Part shown: piece after piece, positions 35,200 to 46,889 of the stretch
Layout: every line of letters begins with the position of its first letter
Position numbering within the stretch: position 1 is the first letter of the stretch
From: Symsagittifera roscoffensis
Lineage: Eukaryota; Xenacoelomorpha; Acoela; Convolutidae
Assembly (NCBI RefSeq): GCF_963678635.1
Contig: NC_087070.1
Coordinates: forward strand, 11,690,539-11,754,538
DNA: 64,000 bases
Reading direction: 5' to 3'
Notes under the pieces: model-generated
Told to the model about the DNA's origin: nothing
Database searches by the model: none
What the model saw: only the letters and a program-made list of their open reading frames with translations
Translations under genes and position numbers: made by a program

Positions 35200-35893
35200 C
35201 TGTTTAGTGTTTTTCAATGACAACTTTCCGTGTTTATTTACCTTTTCAAATGACTTCATAGACACATGCAGCATAAAATTAATACTAGTTTAATACTAGA
35301 AAATTGAAGACCTTGATAGAATTTTACCTCCTCTTGGTGTTTTTTTTCTACTTCGACTTTTTACTGGCTGTTTTTGACACATTTTTAAATTATCTGAATG
35401 CAACCAAGGTCTTAAGCACAAAATTCAAATTAAATTTGCGTGACATCAATTTTTTCTGAATGACAGGTATTGAAAATCATTTAATCGTCCAATTTGCTGT
35501 ATTCAGCGAACGATTTTTTTTGTTAAGTAAAGCAACGAATTGCTTCTTCTTGCAAATCAGTCCTACCCGGGTTACATAGCCAGCATAAAACCTTGGATTT
35601 ACTGCTGGCAGGACTTGAAGAGGGTCTATCCAGAAAACCTACCAGAAAATTTAAAAAAGTCTGCGAAAACTAGGCCTGGACACCTGATAGGTACCCTTCA
35701 ACGAGATCAATAATTGTGTAGAAGATTTTTTGCTAATTATTTAGCTGCCGCAAGTCTTCTTTAGGCTAAAACAAACAATTTTAAACAAATTGCATGCAAA
35801 ATTGTATTTATTTTGGTGTATAACTTAGCCCAGACTCAACTTTTCAAACGAAAAATTTAAATGTCATTTATGTGTGGAGCCATAATTAGTTTT

Positions 35894-36020
35894 GGGACCA
35901 AGTTAACATCCTCCTCCCTAAACAAGAATTTTCAGCCAATCAGAATCGAGCATTTTACATGCAGCGCTTAGCAAGTTTAATTTAATTTAAGCGCTGGGGT
36001 GGAGGAACTTGGTGTATTAG
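35894..36020. mobile_element. MITE, GGACCAAGTTAACATCCTCC family (copy 1)
   Basis: The left end GGGACCAAGTTAACATCCTCC and the interior match, in inverted orientation, the element at 36744-36938. The shared core is AATCAGAATCGAGCATTTTAC plus the CGCTTAGCAA region. It is followed by an 18-G run. Confidence 0.7.
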
Positions 36021-36041
36021 GGGGGGGGGGGGGGGGGTTAT

Positions 36042-36170
36042 GAGGATGATCTAAATTAAGAGATATAAACTTTTGTCTACAGTAGATATTTGCTCTGAGT
36101 AGATATTTGATTTTGCGCAAATTGTAGACAAAAATTTATATCCCTTAATTTAGATCATCCTCCCCCCCAT
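36042..36170. repeat. Long hairpin (foldback)
   Basis: AGGATGATCTAAATTAAGAG..AAACTTTTGTCTAC on the left is mirrored by GTAGACAAAAATTTATATCC..GATCATCCTCC on the right. The inverted repeat is nearly continuous over about 60 bp per arm. Confidence 0.85.
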
Positions 36171-36172
36171 CT

Positions 36173-36296
36173 AAATTAAGAGATATAAACTTTTGTCTAC
36201 AATTTGCGCAAAATCAAATATCTACTCAGAGCAATTAAGAGATATAAAGGTTTGTCTACAATTTGCGCAAGATCAAATATCTACTCAGAGCAATAG
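36173..36296. repeat. Two 61-bp direct repeats derived from the hairpin arm
   Basis: ATTAAGAGATATAAACTTTT followed by GTCTACAATTTGCGCAAAATC and ATCTACTCAGAGCA occurs twice in tandem, with three substitutions between units. The same sequence forms an arm of the adjacent hairpin. Confidence 0.85.
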
Positions 36297-36743
36297 GTCT
36301 TAAGTCTTAAGTCTTTTGTCTTAAGAACTTTTTGAATTCATGAACATAGATGGATCAGATTTTCCATGTTTGGTTAAGGCAACTACTTTGAGTTTCAAGA
36401 ATTTTCTGATATTTTAAAGGAACATTACTGATTATTTCTGCGAGGCCAGTCTGAGTTTGTAATTAAAATTTTTAACCTTTTACTCGAATAGTCAAAAATA
36501 AACAAAACCAAATGTTTCGTATTGTGGCACTGGACTGATGTTCCGATTGCCATACCAAAATCGAAGCCACGAAAAAGCCTCAAGTAGCTGGGCTCAATGC
36601 ATCTACCCTGGTTTCTGTGCACTATTTTCATGTGGCTAGATGGCTCCTATTTCAACAAAACAGTTTCAGAAAAGTTTTAAGATGCTTTTTTTGTCATACC
36701 AAGGCTTATCTTAACATCTGAAAGCAACAAAAAACAACAAAAC

Positions 36744-36938
36744 TAGGATCAAGTTAACATCCTCCCCTCCTAATAGACCAAGTTAAGATCCTCCACCCCA
36801 GCGCTTAAATTAAATTAAATTTGCTAAGCGCTGCATGTAAAATGCTCGATTCTGATTGGCTGAAAATTCCCAACTTAGAACCAATATAACATCCTCCCCC
36901 CTACCCGTGTTTAGGGGGGAGGATGTTAACTTGGTCCC
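36744..36938. mobile_element. MITE, GGACCAAGTTAACATCCTCC family (copy 2)
   Basis: The left end GGATCAAGTTAACATCCTCC and the right end GGAGGATGTTAACTTGGTCCC are inverse complements. A second internal start (GACCAAGTTAAGATCCTCC at about 36775) suggests one element inserted at the end of another. Confidence 0.8.
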
Positions 36939-37536
36939 TTAATTTCCCTGATTGTGTAATTAATAAAACTAACCAAGCCCAAAACATGTACACAGCACGA
37001 ATAAAACTGTTTTTCTTCCGATGCAATACTAAAGATTTACTGATTTTTTCGGTGGAACCCCTCATGCGCGAAGGACCGAATGCGCGAAAATACAAATCAG
37101 CCAATTAGATTTCAGTAATCTAAAATTTGGAAAAAAAGTAAACATTTCAAGAGACTAGAGTGTTGATATTGGCCGAATATAAAAACGGCAGAAATTTGCA
37201 AAATCTTCAAATTGTCATTGATCGCCGCAAAATTGGGACAAATTTTACATTTCAAGGGTTTCGTAATGAAAGAAGCAAAATATGTCTTTTTTTAATTTTT
37301 TTAAATTGAATGGCAACTGTTTCTTCTTAAAAAATGATTTTCATCTAATTTTGTCTCCGGTCCTTGGCTCACAAGTTTTTTCGCTCATTCGGTCTTTCGC
37401 GCATGAGAATAGCCCCCATTTTTTCTAGCAGATTACTCTAGTTCAAATCTGGTTTCTAGTTTAACAATTGAGTCTAAAAATATTATAACTCTATGTAAAG
37501 ACTAGGATGAGGTTTGAGATAATGACGAATCGCAGG

Positions 37537-40131
37537 TTATAAGAGTTTATAAGCTTCAAAAAAACTGTCAAACAAAACGGCCTTGATTTTTTGAATTCTT
37601 TTTACCTGTTTAATTTTCTGGCTGAGAGAATATGATTTTAATTTATTTCGAAAGCACGGAAAGTCGTACAAATGCCACATAATATCCATCATTTCATTTT
37701 CACTCAATGCGGTATTTGAAGCTGCTATGTCGGTAGCAACAACAGCTAAGCTGGTTGTCGCACGGGTTGCACACATAAAAAATTCACTTTTGAAGTGACG
37801 TGGTGTTTGATTTACTATAGGTTCTAGAAATACAATAACGCATCCGAACTCGGTTCCAGCTACAGTTCGAGAAGGTTCCACTCGAATGGTTGGCAAATTG
37901 TGGTGGGTCTCTCCTTTGAACTCTATGTTATAAGACTGCGAGCAGAGATTCAATTCTTTCTTTTTCAATTGAAAAAGAATGTTTATTTGGCTTCTAGGGG
38001 ACAAAAATTCAAGTATCACCAGGATTTCTGGCATTCCTGTTGATACCCGTGCGTATTTCATTACAATTTCACAACCTTTATCCCAGAAATATTCAATATC
38101 ACAGTGGCTGCTTGCTCGACAAAGTACTATATCCGGCCTATTGGTTCCTGTTAGACCATGACTGATGATTCCATTCATATCGATGACGGATAGTGAATCG
38201 TTTTTCAGCAAGTTATTGAAAAATATTTGTAGCCTGCTGGTGGACCTTAGTGTTTGTGTCAAATACAAGCTATCAAAGGAATTTTCATTGTCCCTTCCAT
38301 CTGAAGAAAAAACACAGTAGTGAACACTTTTTTTCAACTGTGTAGTATAATTAGAGTGAAATTGGAGAAAAGCTTCATCGAAGAAAATGATGCATTTTTC
38401 AGTAACGTCATTCAATTGTTCATGTACATGCTTGTAATCACTGGCCAATTCGATACCTGTGCCTTTCAATTTCAGCCTCAGTTGTGAAAAAAGCAGTTTA
38501 GACCAGCCTCTGCTGCCATCACAAATAATAACTCGGCCGCCATTCTGCTGCTTCTTGAATACTAGCTCAGCTAAACGAGCCAAATAAACCATAAGCATAG
38601 TTTTACCTGAGCCCTTTGCTCCTTTAACATCTATTCGCATTCCCTCATCCGACGATTGCATCAGTCCTCTAAAGACTGTGGCTAAAACATTCAACTGTTC
38701 TTTCGTCCAGAGAACTATTCTTGTTTTTCCTCTTACAGGCGGACTTGATGTTTTCTCCATGAAGTCAATCATTTCTTTTTTTAATTCTTCGTCCTCGCCT
38801 GGTGTAAAAGTTTCATCGAGTTGCTGCTCAAGTCTAATTCTTAGAACACCTGCTTTCTTGGTGTTTACATGAATAGATTGCAATTCATCTGATACAAGTT
38901 TTTGGTGAACCAGAGCACTGGCTCCTTCAAGTGAGTTGAGAGCAACTAGTCGAGCAGCAATTACGTCCAACATTGCGGAACTTTTCATTGATGAAAGTTT
39001 TCTTAGTTCGTTTTTCCACTTTGATGCAAAACTTTGAAAATCCGATTTTTGAAACACTAGAACATCTTTAATGCCAATATTCTGAGCAGAACCTTCAGTG
39101 TACCATTTTGCGTCTTCGAGTGCACGTTTCGTTGTCGCATTTAAATTGCCCGGAATGTAGAAAAACACAGCATAAATTGGAACTGCATCTAATTCAAAAT
39201 TATCTTTTTCTGCCCAAGTTGTTGGTTGATGAGAAAGAATGTTATAACCCATAATGTGCCTGGCAAAAGTAGTATGCTTTAACATTTCATTTTGCAATTT
39301 TTTAGCCGAGACTCCAGTTTCGTTTTTGATGTTAAATATGAAAATTCCTTTTGTTGGGTGTACTACAATCATATCGATTTCAACCGAGCCCAGTCCACCC
39401 TTTTCAAAAATGTGACTCCCATCTACATTAGGGAGAACAATTATACCTCCATCATCAGTTTGTATTTGGCTTACAAAAGTTCGGTAAACTTTATTTTCAC
39501 CTTCATCGCCTTTTTGCAATGACTTGAAATGCTTCTGAAGCTCTTTGCTCAAATCCACATTTCGTAGAAAAATTTTCGGTATTCTAGCGCAAGGTATTGA
39601 AGTTACATTTCCTGGTATTTTCCAATCTGGATACTGGTATTCTAAGAAACGCTTTAGAGAGTTATTGTCACTGAATTTGACTTGAGAATCGCCTGGCCAT
39701 TGAATAATAATCTCATCCAGCTGATGATAGAAGCTTTCCAGCCCTCTTCTCTGTTCACATTCTGAAGAAACTTGATTCATAATTGATATTTCACTATGCT
39801 TCTCTTCCATTAGCTTATGCTTTTCATTTTCCGTTTCATCATGGACAGTTTGATGGATTTCAATTTCGATATTTGATATTTTTTCGCTGGAGAATTGTTG
39901 ATTGGAGCTTTTTACTTCTGACGATTGAGTGTTTCTGTCTCGAATTAAGTTATTCGTTGGTACTACTGATCCATCGATAGACTCTTGAGCATAGCTTTCA
40001 AAAGTTGGCAAGTTGTGATCAATATCGACAACATAGTTCTGATTCAATGGGATTTGTATTTCACGCACTTTTTGTTCTTTTTGAGATGTTTTTGAGAAAC
40101 ACCCAAAATGTTTCCAAATAAATTTCTTCAT
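37537..40131 (-). CDS. NERD nuclease-like domain fused to an SF1 helicase/NTPase
   Basis: An intact 864-codon single exon from an ATG at 40131 to TAA. Residues 1-150 are polar and probably disordered. A NERD domain, a PD-(D/E)xK-type nuclease-related fold, spans about 205-310: GDEGE (208-212), E251 and D253 in VEIDMIVV, then FNIKNETG (266-273). Most NERD proteins have Glu before the motif Lys (ExK); here it is Asn267-Ile-Lys269. From about 465 comes a P-loop helicase-type domain: Walker A GAKGSGKT (504-511), Walker B CIIFFDEAF (580-588), LTQTLRSTSRL (624-634), and the C-terminal motifs VAGTEFGCVIVF (757-768) and CATRATTSLAVV (787-798). These fit SF1 (UvrD/DUF2075-like) NTPases. The role is unknown; nucleic-acid cleavage or translocation, possibly in defence, is inference from bacterial relatives. 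No introns were seen, unlike its multi-exon neighbours. Confidence 0.88.
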   Translation of the reverse strand: MKKFIWKHFGCFSKTSQKEQKVREIQIPLNQNYVVDIDHNLPTFESYAQESIDGSVVPTNNLIRDRNTQSSEVKSSNQQFSSEKISNIEIEIHQTVHDETENEKHKLMEEKHSEISIMNQVSSECEQRRGLESFYHQLDEIIIQWPGDSQVKFSDNNSLKRFLEYQYPDWKIPGNVTSIPCARIPKIFLRNVDLSKELQKHFKSLQKGDEGENKVYRTFVSQIQTDDGGIIVLPNVDGSHIFEKGGLGSVEIDMIVVHPTKGIFIFNIKNETGVSAKKLQNEMLKHTTFARHIMGYNILSHQPTTWAEKDNFELDAVPIYAVFFYIPGNLNATTKRALEDAKWYTEGSAQNIGIKDVLVFQKSDFQSFASKWKNELRKLSSMKSSAMLDVIAARLVALNSLEGASALVHQKLVSDELQSIHVNTKKAGVLRIRLEQQLDETFTPGEDEELKKEMIDFMEKTSSPPVRGKTRIVLWTKEQLNVLATVFRGLMQSSDEGMRIDVKGAKGSGKTMLMVYLARLAELVFKKQQNGGRVIICDGSRGWSKLLFSQLRLKLKGTGIELASDYKHVHEQLNDVTEKCIIFFDEAFLQFHSNYTTQLKKSVHYCVFSSDGRDNENSFDSLYLTQTLRSTSRLQIFFNNLLKNDSLSVIDMNGIISHGLTGTNRPDIVLCRASSHCDIEYFWDKGCEIVMKYARVSTGMPEILVILEFLSPRSQINILFQLKKKELNLCSQSYNIEFKGETHHNLPTIRVEPSRTVAGTEFGCVIVFLEPIVNQTPRHFKSEFFMCATRATTSLAVVATDIAASNTALSENEMMDIMWHLYDFPCFRNKLKSYSLSQKIKQVKRIQKIKAVLFDSFFEAYKLL

Positions 40132-43120
40132 TCAAGGCGAGCAGAGATACCAAATGATAAACACATGAAAAAGTAAAACAGTTCACAAGTTGACCACAAA
40201 CCGAGTATCGGAGCGGATTTTCACAGACAAGCGTTTTCTTGTAAGATTAAATTGCAAAAATGTCTAAATTACAAAATTGTATTGTTGCTGATGATGTCAA
40301 TCAGTTTCAATGCAAAAGAGAAATTGTACAAAAAACTACACTTTTTCCAGACTGAGAGAATCATTGCAACTCTATCATTAAAATCTATACCAAAAAAGTA
40401 ACCTTAAAGCTTGAAAAAGTATCAATTAGTATTCAAAAAAATTTTGCAAAAAAAAGAAAAACATTTTTGCTCAGGTTGATTTTTCAAGACAAAATTGTGT
40501 TTAGGATCAGTCAGGTTACTGTGATCAGTGATATTTCGGGCAAACGTAGCGTAATTTTTTGGTTGAGAAACCCATTCAAGTTGTTGATCGACAGAGCTCT
40601 TAAGCAGACTCTTTTTTCTCAATTTGTAAAAAAAACATTGCGTGTGATGGAAAACATTATTTAGAAAAAACTTTCGATTCTTTTTGCAGAAAATTTTTTT
40701 ATCAAAACTGTTTAACAGATAAACAATATAATTTTTAAAAAAATCTTTCTACTTTGATTTTTTATCATTGTTTTTTTTTATAAAAACAGTTAAAAATGAA
40801 GTCTAACAACTTAAAGAGTTTGACTTGATCAAATATACAGTTGTATTTTTCAACATAACAGAGAGTTCTTTATTTAACTGAAAAATTCAAAAACAATCTG
40901 AATAACACTTTTTTGTGAGCTTTAACATCGGGTTCAGGATTTTAGCTAATAACCCAATTTTGAAATTTTCAAAATTATCCAGATTTTGTAGTATTGGCAA
41001 GATTTTTCCGACTACGAATAGTTTTCGAAGAAAAAACGGTAAAAAACATTTGGTAAGCTAATGTAAATTTTAGTTGATTTTCTGCAAATGGGAGAATATG
41101 GAAGGCTAGTAAAGACATTCAAATCAATGTCGCGTCTTCCTTTTCAGTTGTTGTGTTACCTATAAAATTATCAAGAAAAGTGAATCAGTTAGGGACTCCG
41201 CTTTGAAGGCTCGCTTTTCAAGTAAAAAATTCAATCTGGTATTTTTGCTAGATGTTACAAAAAATTCTTGAAAGTATCATTACAACTCGAGTCACTGCTG
41301 ATTATGATGTTTGTGAAATTTATGTGTGATACCGTTTTTTCGATTGGACAAAAACTCATCCTAAACCGAAACTATTCGAAACTATAGTCAAAACTAGTAA
41401 CAGAAACCTTTTTTTATCAGCATGCCTTACAGTAGAAAGCGCTTAAGCTACGAAATAAAAAAACTAATTGTTTGATTGAGTAAATTGAAAATGGAAAAAA
41501 AACATACTGAATACTTAAAACCAACTTTGACTTTTAAATTTCAGCTTGAGATTTTGTTAAGGGCTAACCTGTTTTGACGAAGTATCTTCACTCTACTTTT
41601 CTAAATGAAAATAATCAAACTGGAAGGCAAATATTTTGCAGATAAAGAGATAAATCAATTGGGAATGCAAACGTGGAAAAAACCAACATTCAAATATTCA
41701 AAAAATGATCCCAAAGTGGACAAAACTAAAAAGGCAACAGCTGCAGTTTCTAAGATTTTTTTCATCATGTAACTTACTCGAGTTTTGCAGGTAAAAATTT
41801 AAATCTGGCCACAAAGTTATCAGAACACCAAAGTTTTTTTTTGGTTGTTTCAATATTATCTCTTCTAAATCGAATACAAACAATTTTTTCCGTTACGAGT
41901 AAGCTTTTAGTGTTCAAATATTTTTTTTTTGTAAAAGTAAATTCAAAAAATAACTGTATAGAAAATAACTTTAGAACATGCATAAATTAACTGCTATCAA
42001 AAACTAAGCAGCTTTTTGTTTCTATCAGTGTTTTTGCCAATATTATAAAATTGATTTTTGGTGTTGAAGAATTTATAAGAATATTGCAAACACAATCAAG
42101 CATCACTGAATCAAATATTTTTTGTAGCTAAAAACTTAACAGAATAAAATCGTGTTCAAAACGAACTGCTAGCAGAATTTTGAGTCCAGAGAATATTAAA
42201 AGCAGAATAACGACAGTTATTCAAATCTGGAGACGTCATAAATTTAGCCGACGAAAATTTAAAAATGAAGCTTATAATGAACGCTTGTAATACAAATTTT
42301 GCATATTACTAAGCGTGAATGTGGCTGCTCTTGAAGACTTGAGGACCTCAAACCAAATGCACTCTATGAAAATCACGACGAATGTAATTTCATCACCGGA
42401 GAAGCACAGTTGCCATATAAAGTCCTGTGGGTAAAAATACGCAAAAAAACTCAACTATGTAGCAGATTCCGTGGCTAAGACTTTTAATTTTACAATGCAG
42501 GTCATGACGGACTGAAAACGTGTTTTTCGATGGCAGTCTTCTTGAATCTAAAAACTAATCTAAAAAATTTAATCACATTGATCAAAAAACCCTAACAACA
42601 ATAAACAAATTAATAAAACTATAATAATAATCAGTATGAGTTTTATATCGTTTTTTATTTTATTCTGATTATTTTGTCTACGATTAATATTATAAGTAAT
42701 ATCATTATGATTATCGCTAAAATTATTGTGATAAAAATCATATCAAAAAGTTCAACAACCTTAAAAAACAAGATTAGCCGATGGCTCTGCGAATGTTCCA
42801 ACCATACTCCTAAAAAACACAGAAAACGCTTTTTCGTTTTTTTGTTCGAATAAATGTTTTTTTCCTAGTCGTAAGATAAATTGAATTGAAGAAAAACTAG
42901 AGTTTAGACATATTCAGAAGTCAGAGTAAAATAGGGCAATCGGGCAATGGTTTTTGTCAAAAAATGACACAAAAAAAAACAATTAATCAAAAAACGTATT
43001 TTTGTTTTTCATTTTTTTTTGCAGAAATTGCTTTAAAATATTAAAAATTTTTTCAAAAGGTGACGCTGAAAAACTTCAAAAATTTTTTCACCACATTTCA
43101 ACTAAAAGTTCGGGGCATAA
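40132..43120. other. A+T-rich non-coding stretch
   Basis: It includes the 5' flank of the NERD-helicase gene. No supported exon, RNA gene or repeat family is seen; 42595-42760 is rich in AATAAT/ATTAT. Confidence 0.45.
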
Positions 43121-43287
43121 TTTTCTATAATAGGCCCGCTCGCTTGCTTTACTTGCTCGAAATAAGACCAAAAATATAAAAAAATCATACCGGTTTTTCT
43201 CGACTCTGGAGCAACGTTTTGAAAAATTTTTAATGCTGATTGAATCAAGACTGAAAGGGCTTTTATATGATATATCAGTCCACCCAT

Positions 43288-43497
43288 TACGAACAGTGAA
43301 ATGATCGACCAAATTTCGATACGTAACATAGTTGGCAGGTATCTTATCACTACCAAAGTTCAATAGATCAAACAAAATGAAAAACTCACAACAATTATAA
43401 AAGACAATTCCTCGTTTAATGCTAAGGCAATTTTTGTTTTAAAAAATACTCGTTTAGCCAAAAAGCAAGCAGCGGAAGTTAGGAGAGAAGGTCGGAT
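43288..43497 (-). repeat. Left LTR-like repeat
   Basis: It matches 46678-46885 at roughly nine positions in ten (ACATAGTTGGCAGGTATCT, GATCAAACAAAATGAAAAAC, TTTTGTTTTAAAA). The element's outer ends are not cleanly TG..CA, so the boundaries are approximate. Confidence 0.75.
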
Positions 43498-43849
43498 AAT
43501 TTAGAGTTCTCTAGTTTTTGTGGGATAAAACTTTCTTTAAGCATAATGAAGTAAAACAGGGCTTTATCCGTAAATTAGATGCTTTTGTAGTTGAATTTGG
43601 AGTTATCTATTGAAAAACAATTTGATGAGCAATTTTTTGATCTAAATCCCAAGGACTTAAATCTGAAGGTGGATAAATTCCATATCTTTACCCAAAAAAT
43701 GTGAAATTTTAAAATTAATGGTTGAAAGTCTGTTTACCCAACGGTTTAATCTGCTGTGCATAGTTTTGTATCTGTGGTTTGCCGAAAGTGCGGAAAAAAG
43801 CACCTTGTGGTCCGTAACATTTTCAAAATTTGAGCCATTTAAAAAATTT

Positions 43850-44060
43850 CTGAAGTGCTCACATGCTCAAACTACAGCTAACAATTCTAGTTCGTTGGTT
43901 GAGTTTTTTGTTTTTTTGGTTATTTAAAAGACTCGAGGCAAACGCAATAGTTTTCCCTGCTTCCCCTTGGAATTTTTCGAGTGTGGCTCCTAGGCCGCCA
44001 TGTGAGGCATCTGTTTTTGATCTTGTTCTTTTTTTGTTTGACGTCAAAATGACTGTTCTC
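43850..44060 (-). pseudogene. RNase H fragment
   Basis: TDASHGGLGATLEKF followed by IAFASSLLNNQKNKKLNQ matches the start of gypsy RNase H (first Asp in DAS, then the 'I.FAS..L...E..Y' segment). The later catalytic residues are missing. Confidence 0.7.
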
Positions 44061-44199
44061 GGTAAAATCTACAATTTCCCATTTTTTTTAATGCAATAGA
44101 ATGACTATTATCCCATTAGTACACTGACTTTTTGTCTAAGAAATGTCGTAATGGAGAAGTTATTAGGGAAAAGCTTGGAACAATTTAAAATACTGATTG

Positions 44200-45121
44200 A
44201 TCGAACCGAAGAATGAACGAATTTCGGAGACGTTTTTCGGGATTGGGAGGTTTTTTATTGCATCGGCTTTTCAGACCAAAGGTCTTACTCCAGCTTCTGA
44301 AATCTCAAATCCCAGCCATTTTATCTCTTTTGAAAAACAGCGAATTTCACCCGATTCACTGCCATGTTGTTTTCGTCTAAGTTTCGTTTCCAGTAATCTT
44401 GCACAATTGCTTTGTGTTCTTCTATAGTTTCCTTAGAAGCCACCACTGTGTCTTCTATGTAACAATTCGTGAATGAGATTCCTTTCAAAAGTGAGTCCAT
44501 GACATTTTGAAACTCGTTGAACAAATCGCCAAGTCCATAAAGTCCTGTTAAAAATCTGTATTTCCCAGTAGTATCTCCTCCTACACTACTAAAATTGCAG
44601 TGTTTGCTTGTCCTTACGCATAACTGGAGTTGACTGTAACGGTCTTTTCTGACTGTTTTGAAGCTACATTTTTGAAATCAATTCGTGGATGTTGGGCATC
44701 TGACATTTATTTTAAAATCAGTATGGTAATCTGAACATTCAGTAGTTTTGAATCTAAAGCGAGTTTACTTGAACCGTCTTTTTTTCTAGTTATAACGATT
44801 GGGCTTATCATGCAATCTTTGTCGCATTTCTCGAGTTTTTCAAAAATGGCCCTCTTTTTACATCCTTTTTAGCTCCTCATTTACTTCCGATAAAAAATGA
44901 AACGGCACTCTTCGGCCTTTTGCTTAAACCAGATTAAGAGGGGAATGAAAATTTGTAACTTTAAGATCGATTGGTATCTTGCCGATTCTATTAAATAGGT
45001 TTTTGAAGTACGCAAAAAATTTTGTCAAGAATTCTAACGTATTTGACTTACTCTTCCTCGATGGGCTACTGACTGTAGAGATCGGCACTGGACACTTATT
45101 CTGTGTCACTTTTATTCCCAC
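44200..45121 (-). pseudogene. Reverse transcriptase fragments
   Basis: NEFQNVMDSLLKGI and CYIEDTVVASKETIEEH (44321-44524) correspond to the RT palm, with the catalytic pair appearing as IEDT. LEFLTKFFAYFKNLFNRIG (about 44980-45050) corresponds to the sequence that precedes the RT fingers. Stops and frame changes separate the pieces. Confidence 0.7.
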
Positions 45122-45740
45122 TTTTGGAAAGTTGTCTTTGCCAGGGATATTTCTTTCGTGTCCTCCTGTAATAAAAAAGGGGTCTCTTCACATATCCACC
45201 AGTTGTATTGAGTTCGGACTACTAATTTTCCCAAAATTTTAATTGTGCTGTCTGTGAAACCGCAGTACACCTGTTTCGTACGTTTATCTACAGGTTGTAT
45301 CTTCAAGTTGGAATATCGTATTTTCAACTCAAGTAACACGTTCTGTTTTAAAAAATTGACTGGCCGAATCTACAGGTATGTTCAGATTTACAATCATTTC
45401 CCACCCGAGTCCTTTATTTAATAATTTCCTCTACTCCAATCCATTTTGGTCGTAAATTGTCCTCACGCTCAATACTGAGTAGTCCTCGTCGCCGCATTTA
45501 CCGTTTTCGTTCCAGATGTTAAATACTCTCTAAGTTTCTTGGTTTTTGCTCCAGGAATCTTCCAACGGGACGTATTTGCAATTTTCAGTATTGACAGAGT
45601 CATTTACAATAATTACACTAGATCTTTTATTGTTCGCTATACTTAATTTTGCGAAAAGACCTTTGTAATTACCGTTTTTACAAATGATATCTTTGGCTGG
45701 ACAAAGGGATTTCCACATTTCATTGACATGTTGCTTCTTT
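45112..45740 (-). pseudogene. Protease and nucleocapsid remnants
   Basis: The 45112-45339 frame (VYCGFTDSTIKILGKL..) corresponds in position to the end of gypsy protease. The 45530-45718 region has CKNGNYKG-like residues, where a zinc knuckle would be. Similarity is weak and supported mainly by order. Confidence 0.4.
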
Positions 45741-45769
45741 CGATGTTAAGACTTGGTTACTTGTTTACT

Positions 45770-46600
45770 TGGTTAATTACATTAAATGATTTAAAGCTTG
45801 GCCCGTTTCTCGCTTTCGCCATGTTCGTTAGTTTCTGATGGTTGAAGTATCCTTTTTCGTCTATCAGGGCCCGACTTAAGGCCTCCGAGGGACTGATGGT
45901 TGCGGATAGTAGTTTTCGTTGGGTCTCGTTTTTTCTCGTATTGCAGATAAATACATTACTGATCCACTCTGCTTCGTCAGTGTCTCTAATTCTATACGTG
46001 CTAGCTAGGTCCGCCAGTGCTCCACAGAATTGTTCAATGCTCTCTTTGTTTCTGATTTAACAGTTTGTACCTCTCAAATGTAACGTTTGAAGGTTTGTTA
46101 AGAGTTAGGTTCAAGAGGTTCCAAAAATCTCTAAAAGAGATAGATGGATATTTTACTCCAGGCTTTTTCTGAGAAAATACACTTTTTCCCTTCATTTCCG
46201 AGAGCTAGAAATAAGAATTAAAATCAACTTTTTGTGGGTTTCTGCTTTTCTCAACACTCAGAATTTTTTTCTTTCATTTTTTCTCTTCTCTTCGGCGGCT
46301 TCGTACGACTTCATTGCAGTCCTATTTCTTGCCTGCCGACTGGCTTGTTCATTTTCCGACTCACTTCCTGTTTACTGATCGATGATTGGAATCCGGTTTT
46401 CTGGTACCTCTGGTCCACTCAAATTGTCGATGTCCAGGTTCTCCTTCGCTATAATGGCCAATTGAAATTGGTCGCTCCAGTGGGTTCAGGAATGTGATGG
46501 CTCCATGGTGTGGTTTGGCCAGAATGCAGGAATTCCCCGCAGATTCGATTCGCTCGACTGCGCCATATGAAATTTCTCTAATACTGACCCTGAATATATA
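45770..46600 (-). pseudogene. Gag remnant
   Basis: The minus strand around 45800-46170 reads as FRDFWNLLNLTLNK, VTFERYKLLNQKQRE and, in another frame, EAEWISNVFICN and TISPSEALSRALIDE. These match the spacing of gypsy gag capsid (FERYKL..RKQ; EAEWIRD.F; EAL..AL). Upstream at 46361-46603 is a further open frame with ITFLNPLERPISIGHY. The frame shifts at least twice. Confidence 0.7.
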
Positions 46601-46677
46601 CAAGTTAAGTACACTAACTAGGAATTAAAAAAATAAGAAAGATTAATTGTCAATTAGAATGTCTGTTCTAAAACAGC

Positions 46678-46885
46678 TACGAACAGTGAAATGATCGACC
46701 AATGGTCGATAAGTAACATAGTTGGCAGGTATCTAATCACTACCAAAGTTCATTGGATCAAACAAAATGAAAAACTCACAACACATAAAATACAATTCTT
46801 CGTTCAATGCTAAGGCATTTTTTGTTTTAAAATCTACTCGTTTAGTTAAAAAGCCAGCAATGGAAGCTAGGAAATGGGGTAGTCT
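46678..46885 (-). repeat. Right LTR-like repeat
   Basis: Partner of 43288-43497. Its left edge starts abruptly at TACGAACAG, so it may be truncated relative to the left copy. Confidence 0.75.
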
Positions 46886-46889
46886 CCGG

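Larger units (their letters stand above)
43121..46885 (-). mobile_element. Decayed gypsy element lacking integrase
   Basis: Direct repeats of about 200 bp (43288-43497 and 46678-46885, starting TACGAACAGTGAAATGATCG) flank minus-strand relics in the order gag, zinc/protease region, RT, RNase H. Nothing resembling integrase lies between RNase H and the left repeat. Coding frames are broken many times. The left LTR probably extends leftwards to about 43121, because that part resembles 48150-48310. Confidence 0.75.

Noticed and set aside
43088..43375. 95-codon and 84-codon minus-strand open frames
   Set aside because: They lie across the LTR-like repeat of the decayed gypsy element and show no domain.
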